Source of the DNA: Labedaea rhizosphaerae
GTDB lineage: Bacteria > Actinomycetota > Actinomycetes > Mycobacteriales > Pseudonocardiaceae
DNA: 64,000 nt
Assembly: GCF_004362825.1 (NCBI RefSeq)
Contig: NZ_SNXZ01000004.1
Location: 620,001 to 684,000, forward strand
Direction of reading: 5' to 3'
Notes under the pieces: model-generated
The model's input: only the letters and a program-made list of their open reading frames with translations
Told to the model about the DNA's origin: nothing
Database searches by the model: none
Made by a program: the position numbers and the translations under genes
Shown: piece by piece, positions 8,033 to 15,900 of the stretch
Numbering within the stretch: the stretch's first letter is position 1
How the letters are laid out: every line of letters begins with the position of its first letter

Positions 8033-9580
8033 TCACGGATCCAGCAGGACCCCGGGGTTCAAGATGCCCGTCGGATCCAGCGCCGACTTCGCGCCACGCA
8101 ACGCCGCGGCGAACACGTCCGGTCGCTGCCGGTCGTACCAAGGACGGTGATCCCGGCCCACCGCGTGGTGGTGGGTGATCGTCCCGCCCGCCGCCACGAT
8201 CGCTTCGGAGACCGCCGCCTTGATCTCGTCCCACTGCGCCACCGTGCTCCCCCAGCGCCCGGCCGCGTAGACGCCGAAGTAGGGCGCCGGACCGTCCGGG
8301 TAGACGTGGGTGAACCGGCACGTCACGACCCCGGCGCCGGCCACTTCCTTGATCGCCGCCGTCGCCGCCGCCACGACGCCCGAGTGCAGGGACGCGAACC
8401 GGTCCCAGGTGCACGCGGTCTCGAACGTCTCGACGATCATCGACTGCTGCGCCAGCGCATCCCGCTGATAAGGCATCCGCAAGAACGACGACCGCCACGC
8501 CGAACTCGCCTCGTCCGAGGACTGCACGACCCCACCGTGATCACGGCACAGTTCCAGCGCGCGATCCATGGTGGACGCAACGGGGTGGTCGGCCGACTCG
8601 AATCCCAGCACCAGCACGCTGGCCGAAGCGCCGGCGTTGATGAAGGCCTCCGCCGGGTCCAGCAACCGGCAGTTCGCCGGGTACAACCCCGCCTGCGCGA
8701 TAACCCGAGCCGCGGTCACACCGTCCGCATAGGACGCGAACTCCACCGAAGCCCGCGCACGCCACCGCGGTCGCTCCTGCACCCGCAGCCACGCCTCGGT
8801 GATGATCCCCAGCGTCCCCTCCGAGCCGAGGAACAACCGGTCGGGCGACGGTCCGGCTCCCGAGCCCGGCAGCCGGCGCGACTCGGCCACCCCCGACGGC
8901 GTCACCACCCGCAAGGACTCGACCAAGTCGTCGATGTGCGTGTACAGCGTCGCGTAGTGCCCGCCAGCGCGCGTGGCCAGCCAGCCACCGAGCGAGGAGA
9001 ACTCGAAGGACTGCGGGAAGTGCCGCAACGTCAATCCGTGCGGTCGCAGCTGATCTTCCAGCGCCGGACCGAGAACTCCCGCCTGAATGCGGGCCGCCCG
9101 GCTCACTGAATCCACTTCGGACACCGCGGCCAAGTGTCCCAGGTCGACGGTGACGGCCGGGCCGTCGAAGCGCGGCTCGATCCCGCCGACCACCGAACTG
9201 CCGCCACCGTAGGGAATCACCGCGATGTCCGACGAGCACCAGTCCAGCAGGTCGATCACGTCCTGCTCGGTGCGCGGCCGCGCGATCACGTCCGGCACCG
9301 ACGCCAGCGAGCCGTGCAGGTTCCGCACCACGTCACGGAAAGCCTTGCCGTGGCCGTGCGCGGCCCGGTCCTCGACCGAGGACGAGCACAGGCGCGCCAG
9401 TGAAGGGGGCGGCGCCACAACCGGAGCAGGCAGATCGAGCGAGGGCAGCGCGGGCGGCTCGTGCACGGTCAGATCGGCGCCGGGCAGCAGCGCGGCCACC
9501 CGTGCGGTCAGCCGGTCACGCTCGTCCCCGCGCACCGCGTTCTCGACGGTCCCCCAACCCCACCAAGAGCGCGTCGCCAT
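8033..9580 (-). CDS. FAD-binding oxidase, alkyl-DHAP synthase (AGPS)-like
   Basis: 515 aa. The N-terminus TRSWWGWG, the FAD/PCMH segment (PYGGGSSVVGG about residues 142-152, then GGWLATRAGGHYATLYTHIDD) and the C-terminal THHHAVGRDHRPWYDRQRP match bacterial AGPS-like flavoproteins of the VAO family. In eukaryotes AGPS exchanges acyl for alkyl on DHAP in ether-lipid synthesis; the substrate of actinobacterial homologues is mostly unsettled, so only the flavin fold is firm. It stands alone on the minus strand, convergent with the lanthipeptide operon. Confidence 0.85.
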   Translation of the reverse strand: MATRSWWGWGTVENAVRGDERDRLTARVAALLPGADLTVHEPPALPSLDLPAPVVAPPPSLARLCSSSVEDRAAHGHGKAFRDVVRNLHGSLASVPDVIARPRTEQDVIDLLDWCSSDIAVIPYGGGSSVVGGIEPRFDGPAVTVDLGHLAAVSEVDSVSRAARIQAGVLGPALEDQLRPHGLTLRHFPQSFEFSSLGGWLATRAGGHYATLYTHIDDLVESLRVVTPSGVAESRRLPGSGAGPSPDRLFLGSEGTLGIITEAWLRVQERPRWRARASVEFASYADGVTAARVIAQAGLYPANCRLLDPAEAFINAGASASVLVLGFESADHPVASTMDRALELCRDHGGVVQSSDEASSAWRSSFLRMPYQRDALAQQSMIVETFETACTWDRFASLHSGVVAAATAAIKEVAGAGVVTCRFTHVYPDGPAPYFGVYAAGRWGSTVAQWDEIKAAVSEAIVAAGGTITHHHAVGRDHRPWYDRQRPDVFAAALRGAKSALDPTGILNPGVLLDP

Positions 9581-9731
9581 GCGCGCACGCTACCGGCCGG
9601 GTGGCGCCGACCACCACACCGTCCGCCCGCACGAGCCACGCCCCGCACACGCAGCGGTGGTAGGTGACGGAGCCGTGCGGACGGCCGTGCTGTGGGAGTT
9701 CGGCGACCGGGCATCCACATCTTGGGCACAT
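9516..9731 (-). CDS. possible small zinc-ribbon protein
   Basis: 71-aa ORF from ATG 9731 (a GTG at 9740 is also in frame). It starts MCPRCGCPV and has YHRCVCGAWLV about 30 residues later, giving two Cys pairs suited to bind zinc. Third codon positions are mostly G/C from the fifth codon on, as in real genes here. It overlaps the first 65 bp of the FAD oxidase in another frame and is divergent from the CGNR gene. No known family assigned; it may be a chance ORF. Confidence 0.4.
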   Translation of the reverse strand: MCPRCGCPVAELPQHGRPHGSVTYHRCVCGAWLVRADGVVVGATRPVACAHGDALLVGLGDRRERGARGRA

Positions 9732-9757
9732 ACCGGCCACTGTGCTGTAATGGTTCA

Positions 9758-10279
9758 GTGCATTTCAACCCTTACGGTGGGCCGGCCGCCCAGGTGGCCG
9801 TCGACCTGGCCAACCTGGACGAGCAGACCGCCGAGCGGCAGTTCGCCACGGTGCGCGCGCACGGGATGTCCGTGACGGAACCGACGCCGCGGCAAGCACG
9901 CGCGCTGGCGAAGTGGTCGGCACGGCTGCACGCCGTGTTCGCCGAGCCGGACAACGACGTGCGGGTCGACATGGTCAACGCGTTGCTCGCCGAGTCGGCG
10001 TGCCGCCCGTACATCACGCGCCACGACGGCAAGCCCGCGCACATCCACTACTCCGGTGCGCACGACGACACCTTGCGCCGGATCTGCGCCTACACCGCGG
10101 GCGGCCTCGCGCACCTGCTCTGCGAGGACGGCGACCGGATGGGCGTGTGTGCGAGCGACGGCTGCACGACCGCCTTCGTCGACACCTCCCGCAACGGGCG
10201 GCGCCGGTACTGCTCCACCCGCTGCGCCACGCGCGTCCACGTGGCCCACCACCGCGAACGTGTCGGTGCTCAACCGTAG
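9758..10279 (+). CDS. CGNR zinc-finger domain transcription regulator
   Basis: 173 aa. The N-terminal part matches the ABATE/CGNR family layout. The C-terminal zinc finger reads CASDGCTTAFVDTSRNGRRR then YCSTRCATRVHVAHHR, with the C-x4-C ... C-x3-C pattern of CGNR proteins, which are DNA-binding stress or ligand regulators in actinomycetes. GTG 9758 is preceded by TGTAATGG about 5-10 bases upstream, a plausible -10, so a leaderless message is possible. The next gene starts 9 bp downstream. Confidence 0.82.
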   Translation: MHFNPYGGPAAQVAVDLANLDEQTAERQFATVRAHGMSVTEPTPRQARALAKWSARLHAVFAEPDNDVRVDMVNALLAESACRPYITRHDGKPAHIHYSGAHDDTLRRICAYTAGGLAHLLCEDGDRMGVCASDGCTTAFVDTSRNGRRRYCSTRCATRVHVAHHRERVGAQP

Positions 10280-10288
10280 GATCCGACC

Positions 10289-10944
10289 ATGGCAAATCGG
10301 TCTTATTTGTACAGCTTGAGCAACCGCCCCACCGCCTACGACGACCGCCCCGACACGATCAGCGGCCTGTCCGAGTGGCCCTACGCGGTGCCGTTCTCCT
10401 TCCGCGTCCTGCTGTCCGGCGACCCGCAACTGTGCCCGTCGCTCATCTCGGACGGCTTCGACGACGACCCGCCGGAGGCGAAGACCGCGCTGTACGCGAT
10501 CAGCGGCGACTTCGACGCCGGGTTCGCGCGCCTGCGCAGGTTCGCGGCGGCCGCCCGCACCCTCGGCACCACCGAGCTGAACACGACGCTCGACGAGACC
10601 GAAGCTTCCTCGACCAGCACCGGGACAAGTTCCTGCTGCTCGAGACGGTCGAGCTTGACTGCATGACCGAGGACTTCGCCGACGGGATGCGCGCGTGCGT
10701 CGAGCGCGAGCTCGAGGAGTGCAAGCGGGTCGGTGCCGCCATCGACGCCCTGCCCGACGACCCGGCTGCGGCGGGCGCGATCCTGGCGAAGGCGACCGGC
10801 GCCTTCGAGGGTCTGGTGTTCGACGACGGTTTCGACAACACCCGCGACGACCGCACGGAGTACCCGCTCGGCCTGAGCTACTGGACCGACGTGCTCTACT
10901 TCGCGCTCTGGGACAAGGCCACCTTCGCGGCCAACGAGGCTTAG
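10289..10944 (+). pseudogene. frameshifted hypothetical gene (MANRSYLYS family)
   Basis: The first 105 or so codons (MANRSYLYSLSNRPTAYDD...) run in one frame. Near 10602-10606 the coding signal moves to the next frame and continues with FLDQHRDKFLLLE to the stop at 10944. Both halves have normal composition and together give about 218 aa. The simplest reading is one lost base in GAAGCTTCC (GAAGCCTTCC would restore the frame). It may be a true pseudogene, a sequencing error, or much less likely a programmed shift. The family is a conserved actinobacterial protein of unknown function, recognised by its N-terminus. Confidence 0.75.
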
Positions 10945-13121
10945 AGAGCTACGGCAGCGGTCGGCAACGGGCGTGGCGACAACGGCTCGCCCGGTTCGGC
11001 GAGTTCGCACAACAAGTGCTGCAAGTGGATCAACGGCAGGCGCACCGGGTCACTGGCCAGGTCTTCGGGCGTGCACCCACCGTCGAACAAGGCGGCATCG
11101 GCGTCGGCCAGCGGTCGTTCGGCCGCCGGTTCGCGCCGGCCGGGCGTGGCGGCGGTCAGTTCCGTTGCGGCAGCGGCAAGGGAGCGGCTCGCCTGCGCCG
11201 CGCGCTCGGCGTCCTGGCGCGGGCCGGGACGACGCAACGCCACGGTGAGCGCCCGCGCGTGACCGGCCAGCGCCGCGTACAGGGTCAGACGGTGCCGGGT
11301 GCGCGACGGGCTGTTGCGCCACACCAGCGGCCGGGTCAGCGGCTTCGCCACCAGCGCGAGGCCGCGGACCCGGTCGTCCAGGCCGCGGGAGCGGGCATCC
11401 AGGCCGGCCGGCGAGCACTCGCCCGCCAGGCACTGGCTTGCCGCGTCGAGCAATTCGGCCAACGCGGTCAGCACGCCGTCGCGGGCGGTGCGCACGGTGT
11501 CGCGGGTGCTGAGCGGCAGCACCACGAGGGCCACGACGAAGCCCGCGAGCGCGCCGACCGCGGTCTCCTCCAGCCGCAGCACCAGCAGGCCGTCGCTGAA
11601 CTGGTGCAGCACGGTGTAGAGCTGCCCGACCATGATCGTGACGAAGAAGATCATGTACACATAGGACACCTGGAGCAGGTAGAACCCGAAGAACATGCTG
11701 GCCACGATGGTGATCAGGACCAGCGCCGTGCTGCCGGAGGTCAGGTCCGCCAACCAGATCGACGCGAACAGCCCGACCAGCGTGCCGACGACCCGGTTCA
11801 CGCCCTTGATGAAGGATTCCGAACGGGTGGCCGTGCCCGCGAACATGACGAACGCGGCGATCACCGCCCAGTAGTACCTGGTCGTGTCCAGCTCGCGGCC
11901 GAGCACGATGGCGAGCGCGCCCGCGACCGCGACCTGCACGGCTTGCCGCGTGGTCAGGTCGACGCGGGCCAGCGGGTTCCAGCGGCCGCCGCGGGCCGGG
12001 ACGTCCGCGGCCACCGACGCCGAGCCGGGCAGGTTGCCCATGGCCAGGCTGACCGCGGGTTCGAACTCGTCGACCTCGGCCGCCGCGGGCGGCGGCACCG
12101 AGCGGCTCGCGGCGAGCTCGACGAACTCCAGCGTGGCCACGGCCAGGTGCCGGGCGGGCCAGTGCTCGGGTGCACTGGTCAGGTTGCGGGCCAGGCGTGC
12201 GGCGGCCGCGTCGTCGTGGCGGGCCAGGCGGTCGAGCAGCCGCAGGGCTTCGCGCGCGGTGCCGCGGTCGCCGTCGGCCAGGGCGAGCGCCGCGGCCGCG
12301 ATGGTGTCCACGCCCTGGTGCGCGTCGATCAGCCGGCGCCGCAACGCGGGTCCCGACCAGCCCTCGGGCAGCGCACCGGGCTCGCCGGACCAGCCCTCGA
12401 CCAGCAACGCGACGTCGGCGAGCCGGTCCTGCTGGCGGCGCAACGCGCGCCGGGCGCGCTCCGTTCGGCGGCCTTCGACCACGTCTTCGAGCAGGTCGGC
12501 CCCAGCGCGGGCGACCGCGCGGGCACGGGCGTCGAAGGCGCGGACGACGTGGCCAAGGGTGCGCAACGGGTTCGTGCGCATGAACGTCAGCGACAGGAGC
12601 AGCACCCACGCGGTGCCGATGCCGACGGCGATCAGCAGGGTCGGCACCGTGGCCATGGTCGCCTTCAGGAAGGCGGCGAAGAAGTAGCCCATCCACGTCA
12701 TGAAGCCGTAGAAGAAGAACGCGACACCGAAGCGCCGGACGAACACGGCGACGAACATGACCGCGACGAACACCGCGAGCATCAGATCGGTGTGCCCGCC
12801 GACCGCGACCCCGGCGAGGATGCCGACGCCGATGGCGACCGGGAAGAAGGCCGCGGTGAGGATCTTGGTGCCCGCACCCTGCTCGTTGAGCAGGGCCATC
12901 GAGCCCATCATCGCGACGACCGAGCCGAGCAGCGTGGCGACGAGCGTCGTCTGCGCGGCGGCGCCGGCGACGCTGAAGATCGCGAACTCGACGCCCAGCG
13001 CGCTGGCCATGCTGAGCGCGCCCGCGACGGCCAACCGAAGCCGGCCCAGGCCCGGGTCCCAGGCGACGAACCGGTCCCACAACTCTCCGACCCAGCTCGT
13101 GGTCCTCATGTCGTCACCCAT
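10941..13121 (-). CDS. FUSC-family membrane exporter
   Basis: About 726 aa with two hydrophobic halves (roughly residues 25-165 and 355-510) separated by soluble helical stretches, the layout of FUSC/aromatic-acid-efflux proteins. The second half has the FUSC-like run of helices beginning RQAVQVAVAGALAIVLG and containing NRVVGTLVGLFASIWL. Start may be 13121 (MGDDMRTTSW) or 13109. It is divergent from a MarR gene across a palindromic operator, which suggests inducible efflux of small aromatic or xenobiotic acids. The 3' end overlaps the frameshifted gene by 4 bp, convergently. Confidence 0.85.
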   Translation of the reverse strand: MGDDMRTTSWVGELWDRFVAWDPGLGRLRLAVAGALSMASALGVEFAIFSVAGAAAQTTLVATLLGSVVAMMGSMALLNEQGAGTKILTAAFFPVAIGVGILAGVAVGGHTDLMLAVFVAVMFVAVFVRRFGVAFFFYGFMTWMGYFFAAFLKATMATVPTLLIAVGIGTAWVLLLSLTFMRTNPLRTLGHVVRAFDARARAVARAGADLLEDVVEGRRTERARRALRRQQDRLADVALLVEGWSGEPGALPEGWSGPALRRRLIDAHQGVDTIAAAALALADGDRGTAREALRLLDRLARHDDAAAARLARNLTSAPEHWPARHLAVATLEFVELAASRSVPPPAAAEVDEFEPAVSLAMGNLPGSASVAADVPARGGRWNPLARVDLTTRQAVQVAVAGALAIVLGRELDTTRYYWAVIAAFVMFAGTATRSESFIKGVNRVVGTLVGLFASIWLADLTSGSTALVLITIVASMFFGFYLLQVSYVYMIFFVTIMVGQLYTVLHQFSDGLLVLRLEETAVGALAGFVVALVVLPLSTRDTVRTARDGVLTALAELLDAASQCLAGECSPAGLDARSRGLDDRVRGLALVAKPLTRPLVWRNSPSRTRHRLTLYAALAGHARALTVALRRPGPRQDAERAAQASRSLAAAATELTAATPGRREPAAERPLADADAALFDGGCTPEDLASDPVRLPLIHLQHLLCELAEPGEPLSPRPLPTAAVAL

Positions 13122-13152
13122 ATACCGGTATCGTACCGGTAAACACAGGTAT
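13121..13152. promoter_or_regulatory. MarR-type operator between FUSC and marR-like genes
   Basis: Holds two TACCGGTA palindromes spaced by TCG, with a looser AGGTAT copy about 10 bp on. It spans the FUSC start and precedes the MarR-like gene. MarR dimers bind such short palindromes, so it probably controls both divergent genes. Inferred from position and symmetry. Confidence 0.65.
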
Positions 13153-13180
13153 GACCCCGATATCCAGGGCGGGAGTGACG

Positions 13181-13672
13181 GTGGACACGGACGACACGCT
13201 CGGCGTGATCGAGGTGGCGGCCGCCGTCCTCGTACGCAACTTCGAGCTGCTGCGACGGCGCACGCCCGCACCCGTGCTGGACCGGTCGGAGTACTTGTTG
13301 CTACGCACGTTGGACGCGACCGGCCCCGCGGACATCTGCGGCCTGGCTGCCGCCCTCGGCCTGGACCCGTCAACCGTCGGCCGGCAAGTGGCGGCAATGG
13401 CGGGGAAGTCGTTGGTGGCGCGCCGCCCGTCGGACACCGACCGGCGGCGCAGCATCGTGTCCCCGACGCAGGCGGGCTTGACCGCGATGGAGACGGTGCG
13501 CGCGGAGCGCCGCGCGGGCACGGCGGAGCTGCTGGCCGGTTGGAGCGATGCGGACCTGCGCACCCTCGCGGAGATGTTCACGAGGTACAACCGTGCGGTC
13601 GCCGAGCACCACTTGATCGAACCGGCGACCACTCCCAAGCCGGCTGTCGACGCCTTGCTTCCGGCTATGTAG
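13181..13672 (+). CDS. MarR-family transcription regulator
   Basis: 163 aa winged-helix protein. Recognition-helix region is LGLDPSTVGRQVAAMAGKSLV and the wing is RRPSDTDRRRSIVSPTQAG, both typical of MarR. GTG 13181 is preferred over ATG 13151 because AGGGCGGGAG lies 5 bp upstream, whereas 13151 sits at the edge of the operator without a ribosome site. Likely represses itself and the divergent FUSC exporter. Confidence 0.88.
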   Translation: MDTDDTLGVIEVAAAVLVRNFELLRRRTPAPVLDRSEYLLLRTLDATGPADICGLAAALGLDPSTVGRQVAAMAGKSLVARRPSDTDRRRSIVSPTQAGLTAMETVRAERRAGTAELLAGWSDADLRTLAEMFTRYNRAVAEHHLIEPATTPKPAVDALLPAM

Positions 13673-13773
13673 TGGGGGCTGCCGCGGGTGGTCCATTGGT
13701 GGTCTGGCCGCTAGCCGAGGGCTTGGCTGGGTCGGTTGGGCTCGCTGTCTTAGCGGGTTTCCCTTGTTGCCCT

Positions 13774-13903
13774 TCAACCTCGGGCTCAAGTGTTTAACAC
13801 GCTGAGGTCAGCCTCAAGGGCGCCTGCGGCGTCGCTCCGCGATTGCTCCGCAACCCTTGACCCTGACCGCAGCGCGCTAAAGGACGCCCGGACGAGGTTG
13901 AGG
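13774..13903 (-). repeat. structured end, left copy (HNH element 1)
   Basis: Outer arms CAACCTCG/CGAGGTTG, then a 28-bp imperfect main stem (13793-13820 with 13854-13881, about 23 pairs) enclosing three short hairpins with 3-nt loops. Inverted relative to 15262-15394. The following 107 bp before the HNH stop hold another pairing stretch (CTGCTCG with CGAGCAG) but no gene. Confidence 0.8.
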
Positions 13904-14010
13904 GGCAGACTGCTCGGCCAACCTCGGCCGTCGGGGTAGCGACAGCGGCCGAGCGTGGCGAGCAGCGCCGCAGATAGCGCCCGCAGCGCGGGCCGGCAGC
14001 CGCCGTGGCG

Positions 14011-15129
14011 TCAGGCGGTGCGCGCCCACGGTGGTTTGGTGAACACCGGCAGGCCGCTGTCCATGTGGACTTGCCAACCGGCATGATGGATCAGGCGATG
14101 ATGGAATTGGCACACCAGCACCATGTTGTCCAGCCTCGTAGGACCGCCGTCAGCCCAATGTTGTACGTGGTGGGCGTGACATTGGTTGGGTGTTCGTTCG
14201 CATCCGGGGACTGCGCATCCCTTGTCTCGGATGGCGAGGGCTCTGCGCAATCGCTTGTCGGCCAGGCGTTTCGATTCGCCGATGTCAATTGGCTGGGACT
14301 TGCTACCCAGCACGACCGGGATGATTTCCGCATCGCAAGCGAACCGGCGGGCCTGCTCGGGAGTCATCCACCGGGCGTCGTCGAGAGTGGCCTTGCCGAT
14401 CACGGTCTGCAGAGTCTCCAGGGAGACCGTGACCGCAATGTGCGGGCGCTCGCCACCCTCCACCGGAGCCTGCCCGGAGTCGGCGGCGAAGCGGATCACC
14501 TCCGCCAGCGCATCACCCTGACGCTCGATCAAGATGCGGTCATCGCCCGGCTGCGGCGCAGTCAGCGACGACAACAAAGGGCGCAGAACCGCAGCCGTCT
14601 CCGCGCCCAACTTGAACCGGCCCTCCAGCGAGCCATCCTCGCGCTCCTGCAAATCCAGGATGTTCTGCGCTTCCATCACGGTGGGATCGTCCAGTTCGTC
14701 ACCATCCGGGTTCAGAACATCGACCATCCGCTTGCCCAGGCGGGCGAGCTGAACGGGGTTGAACTCCCGCGCCAGCTCGGCCAGATCCGCTTCGACCTGG
14801 TCGGCGTGCTCAGCGGGCACCGCCGCGACCGTCTTCGCGATCCGAGTCACGTGCTCAGTGGAGATCGCACCCTCGGCCATCGCCGCCCGGGCGGAGGGAA
14901 GCTTCGCTGGGATCACCTGACCAGTGATCCCAACCTTCGGGCACAACAGCGAAACCTGCGTCTCCAACAGCTTGGCTTCGCGTCGACCCACGCGTAGCGC
15001 GTCCATCAGGAACTGCCACAAATGCAGATACCCGGACTCACGCCAATCCACCCGAGAAATCGAATCCAGGATCGCCAGATCAAGCCGCCGACGTTCGGCG
15101 ACAAGCGACTGAAGATCCCCCAGGTCCAT
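14011..15129 (-). CDS. DUF222 / HNH endonuclease-domain protein, copy 1
   Basis: 372 aa: a DUF222 helical region followed by a C-terminal HNH nuclease with CAVPGCERTPNQCHAHHVQHW, then GGPTRLDNMVLVCQFHHRLIHH, which carries the zinc Cys pairs and HH catalytic core. ATG 15129 is chosen over upstream starts because family members begin MDL and an extended -10 box lies 6 bp before it, giving a leaderless mRNA. About 91% identical by eye to the copy at 45935-47056. Function of DUF222-HNH proteins is not established; they behave as dispersed repeats in actinobacteria. Confidence 0.88.
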   Translation of the reverse strand: MDLGDLQSLVAERRRLDLAILDSISRVDWRESGYLHLWQFLMDALRVGRREAKLLETQVSLLCPKVGITGQVIPAKLPSARAAMAEGAISTEHVTRIAKTVAAVPAEHADQVEADLAELAREFNPVQLARLGKRMVDVLNPDGDELDDPTVMEAQNILDLQEREDGSLEGRFKLGAETAAVLRPLLSSLTAPQPGDDRILIERQGDALAEVIRFAADSGQAPVEGGERPHIAVTVSLETLQTVIGKATLDDARWMTPEQARRFACDAEIIPVVLGSKSQPIDIGESKRLADKRLRRALAIRDKGCAVPGCERTPNQCHAHHVQHWADGGPTRLDNMVLVCQFHHRLIHHAGWQVHMDSGLPVFTKPPWARTA

Positions 15130-15162
15130 AACCCCATCATACCACAACATACGACCAAATGG
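15130..15162 (-). promoter_or_regulatory. leaderless promoter of HNH copy 1
   Basis: On the minus strand TGGTATGAT (extended -10) lies with its hexamer at 15136-15141, 6 bp before ATG 15129. The stretch TTTGGTCGTATGTTGTGG upstream is unchanged in the second copy. No good -35 is seen at 17 bp. Confidence 0.65.
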
Positions 15163-15261
15163 CGCAACACCAACCGGGCTCAATCCGACAAATCAACGAC
15201 ACAAACAACGCAACCGCAGCCCGGCAACGCAACCCAACAAAAGAGCGAACACCAGACCGCC

Positions 15262-15394
15262 CCTCAACCTCGTCCGGGCGCCCTTTAGCACGCTGCGGTC
15301 AGGGTCAAGGGTTGCGAAGCAATCGGCGAAGCCGACGCCGCAGGCGCCCTTGACGCTGACCGCAGCGTGCTAAACAATTGAGCCCGAGGTTGAG
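15262..15394 (+). repeat. structured end, right copy (HNH element 1)
   Basis: Outer 10-bp stem CTCAACCTCG/CGAGGTTGAG; main stem of 28 bp (15284-15311 with 15347-15374, 27 matched); inside it TTGC-GAA-GCAA, TCGGC-GAA-GCCGA and CGCC-GCA-GGCG, three adjacent triloop hairpins. It ends 15 bp before the stop of the SRPBCC gene. Confidence 0.85.
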
Positions 15395-15408
15395 ATCCCG
15401 AAAGCCAA

Positions 15409-15882
15409 CTAGAAACTCTCAACCGCAGCAGCAAGCAACTCAAGAGAAACAGCCAGCTGAGCCTCAGAAACCAAAGGCACCCCAAACCGCCGCATAACCC
15501 GCTCCGGCGTCCCCGACCAATCATTGGTCAACGTCACAAGCGTCAACGACGGCCCCAAGGGTTCGAGTTCGTACCGCCAAGTCCACCCCAGCAACTCCTT
15601 GCCGGCCGGCGCAACCGCCCACTCGACGCACCGCGGCGCATCCAGCACAGTCACGTGGTTGTCGGTGCGGTACCGGTCGGTCACCTCCGGGCTCACGTAG
15701 AGCATTTCCATGGTGAACACGTCGCCGACGCGGGTGAGTTTCCCGGGCGTCAGCGATTCGCCGACCATGTCCGAGCCGTCGAAGCGGTGGTGCTCGTCCG
15801 GGGTGGCGAGCAGATCCCAGACCCGTTCGGCGGGTGCTTTGATCTCCCGCTGCGCAGAGCGAGACGTCTCCGGCGTTGTCAC
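15409..15882 (-). CDS. SRPBCC-family (START/Bet v1-like) protein
   Basis: 157 aa. Begins with the family's REIKAPAERVWDLLATPDEHHRFDG and has the alternating strands and final long helix (SLELLAAAVESF) of polyketide-cyclase/dehydrase-like SRPBCC proteins, which bind hydrophobic ligands. Substrate unknown. It ends against the right structured end of the HNH element, which could serve as its terminator. Confidence 0.82.
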   Translation of the reverse strand: MTTPETSRSAQREIKAPAERVWDLLATPDEHHRFDGSDMVGESLTPGKLTRVGDVFTMEMLYVSPEVTDRYRTDNHVTVLDAPRCVEWAVAPAGKELLGWTWRYELEPLGPSLTLVTLTNDWSGTPERVMRRFGVPLVSEAQLAVSLELLAAAVESF

Positions 15883-15900
15883 GTCGGCGACAGTACTGGC

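Larger units (their letters stand above)
13774..15394 (-). mobile_element. DUF222-HNH (13E12-like) element with inverted structured ends
   Basis: One HNH gene (14011-15129) is flanked by two ~130-bp sequences in inverted orientation (13774-13903 and 15262-15394) that match each other over their full length with roughly 10-15% differences by eye. Each end folds on itself. A near-identical gene with one matching end recurs at 45.9-47.3 kb. No target-site duplication is evident. REP13E12 elements of mycobacteria encode related DUF222 proteins, and that is the closest known parallel. Mobility is inferred. Confidence 0.65.

Noticed and set aside
10695-13142. 815-aa plus-strand open frame opposite the FUSC gene
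   Set aside because: Arg/Gly/His/Gln-rich composition without domains; the complementary strand encodes a clear membrane protein.
13760-15409. Target-site duplication around HNH element 1
   Set aside because: No matching short direct repeats at the two outer junctions; apparent similarities are part of the inverted ends themselves.
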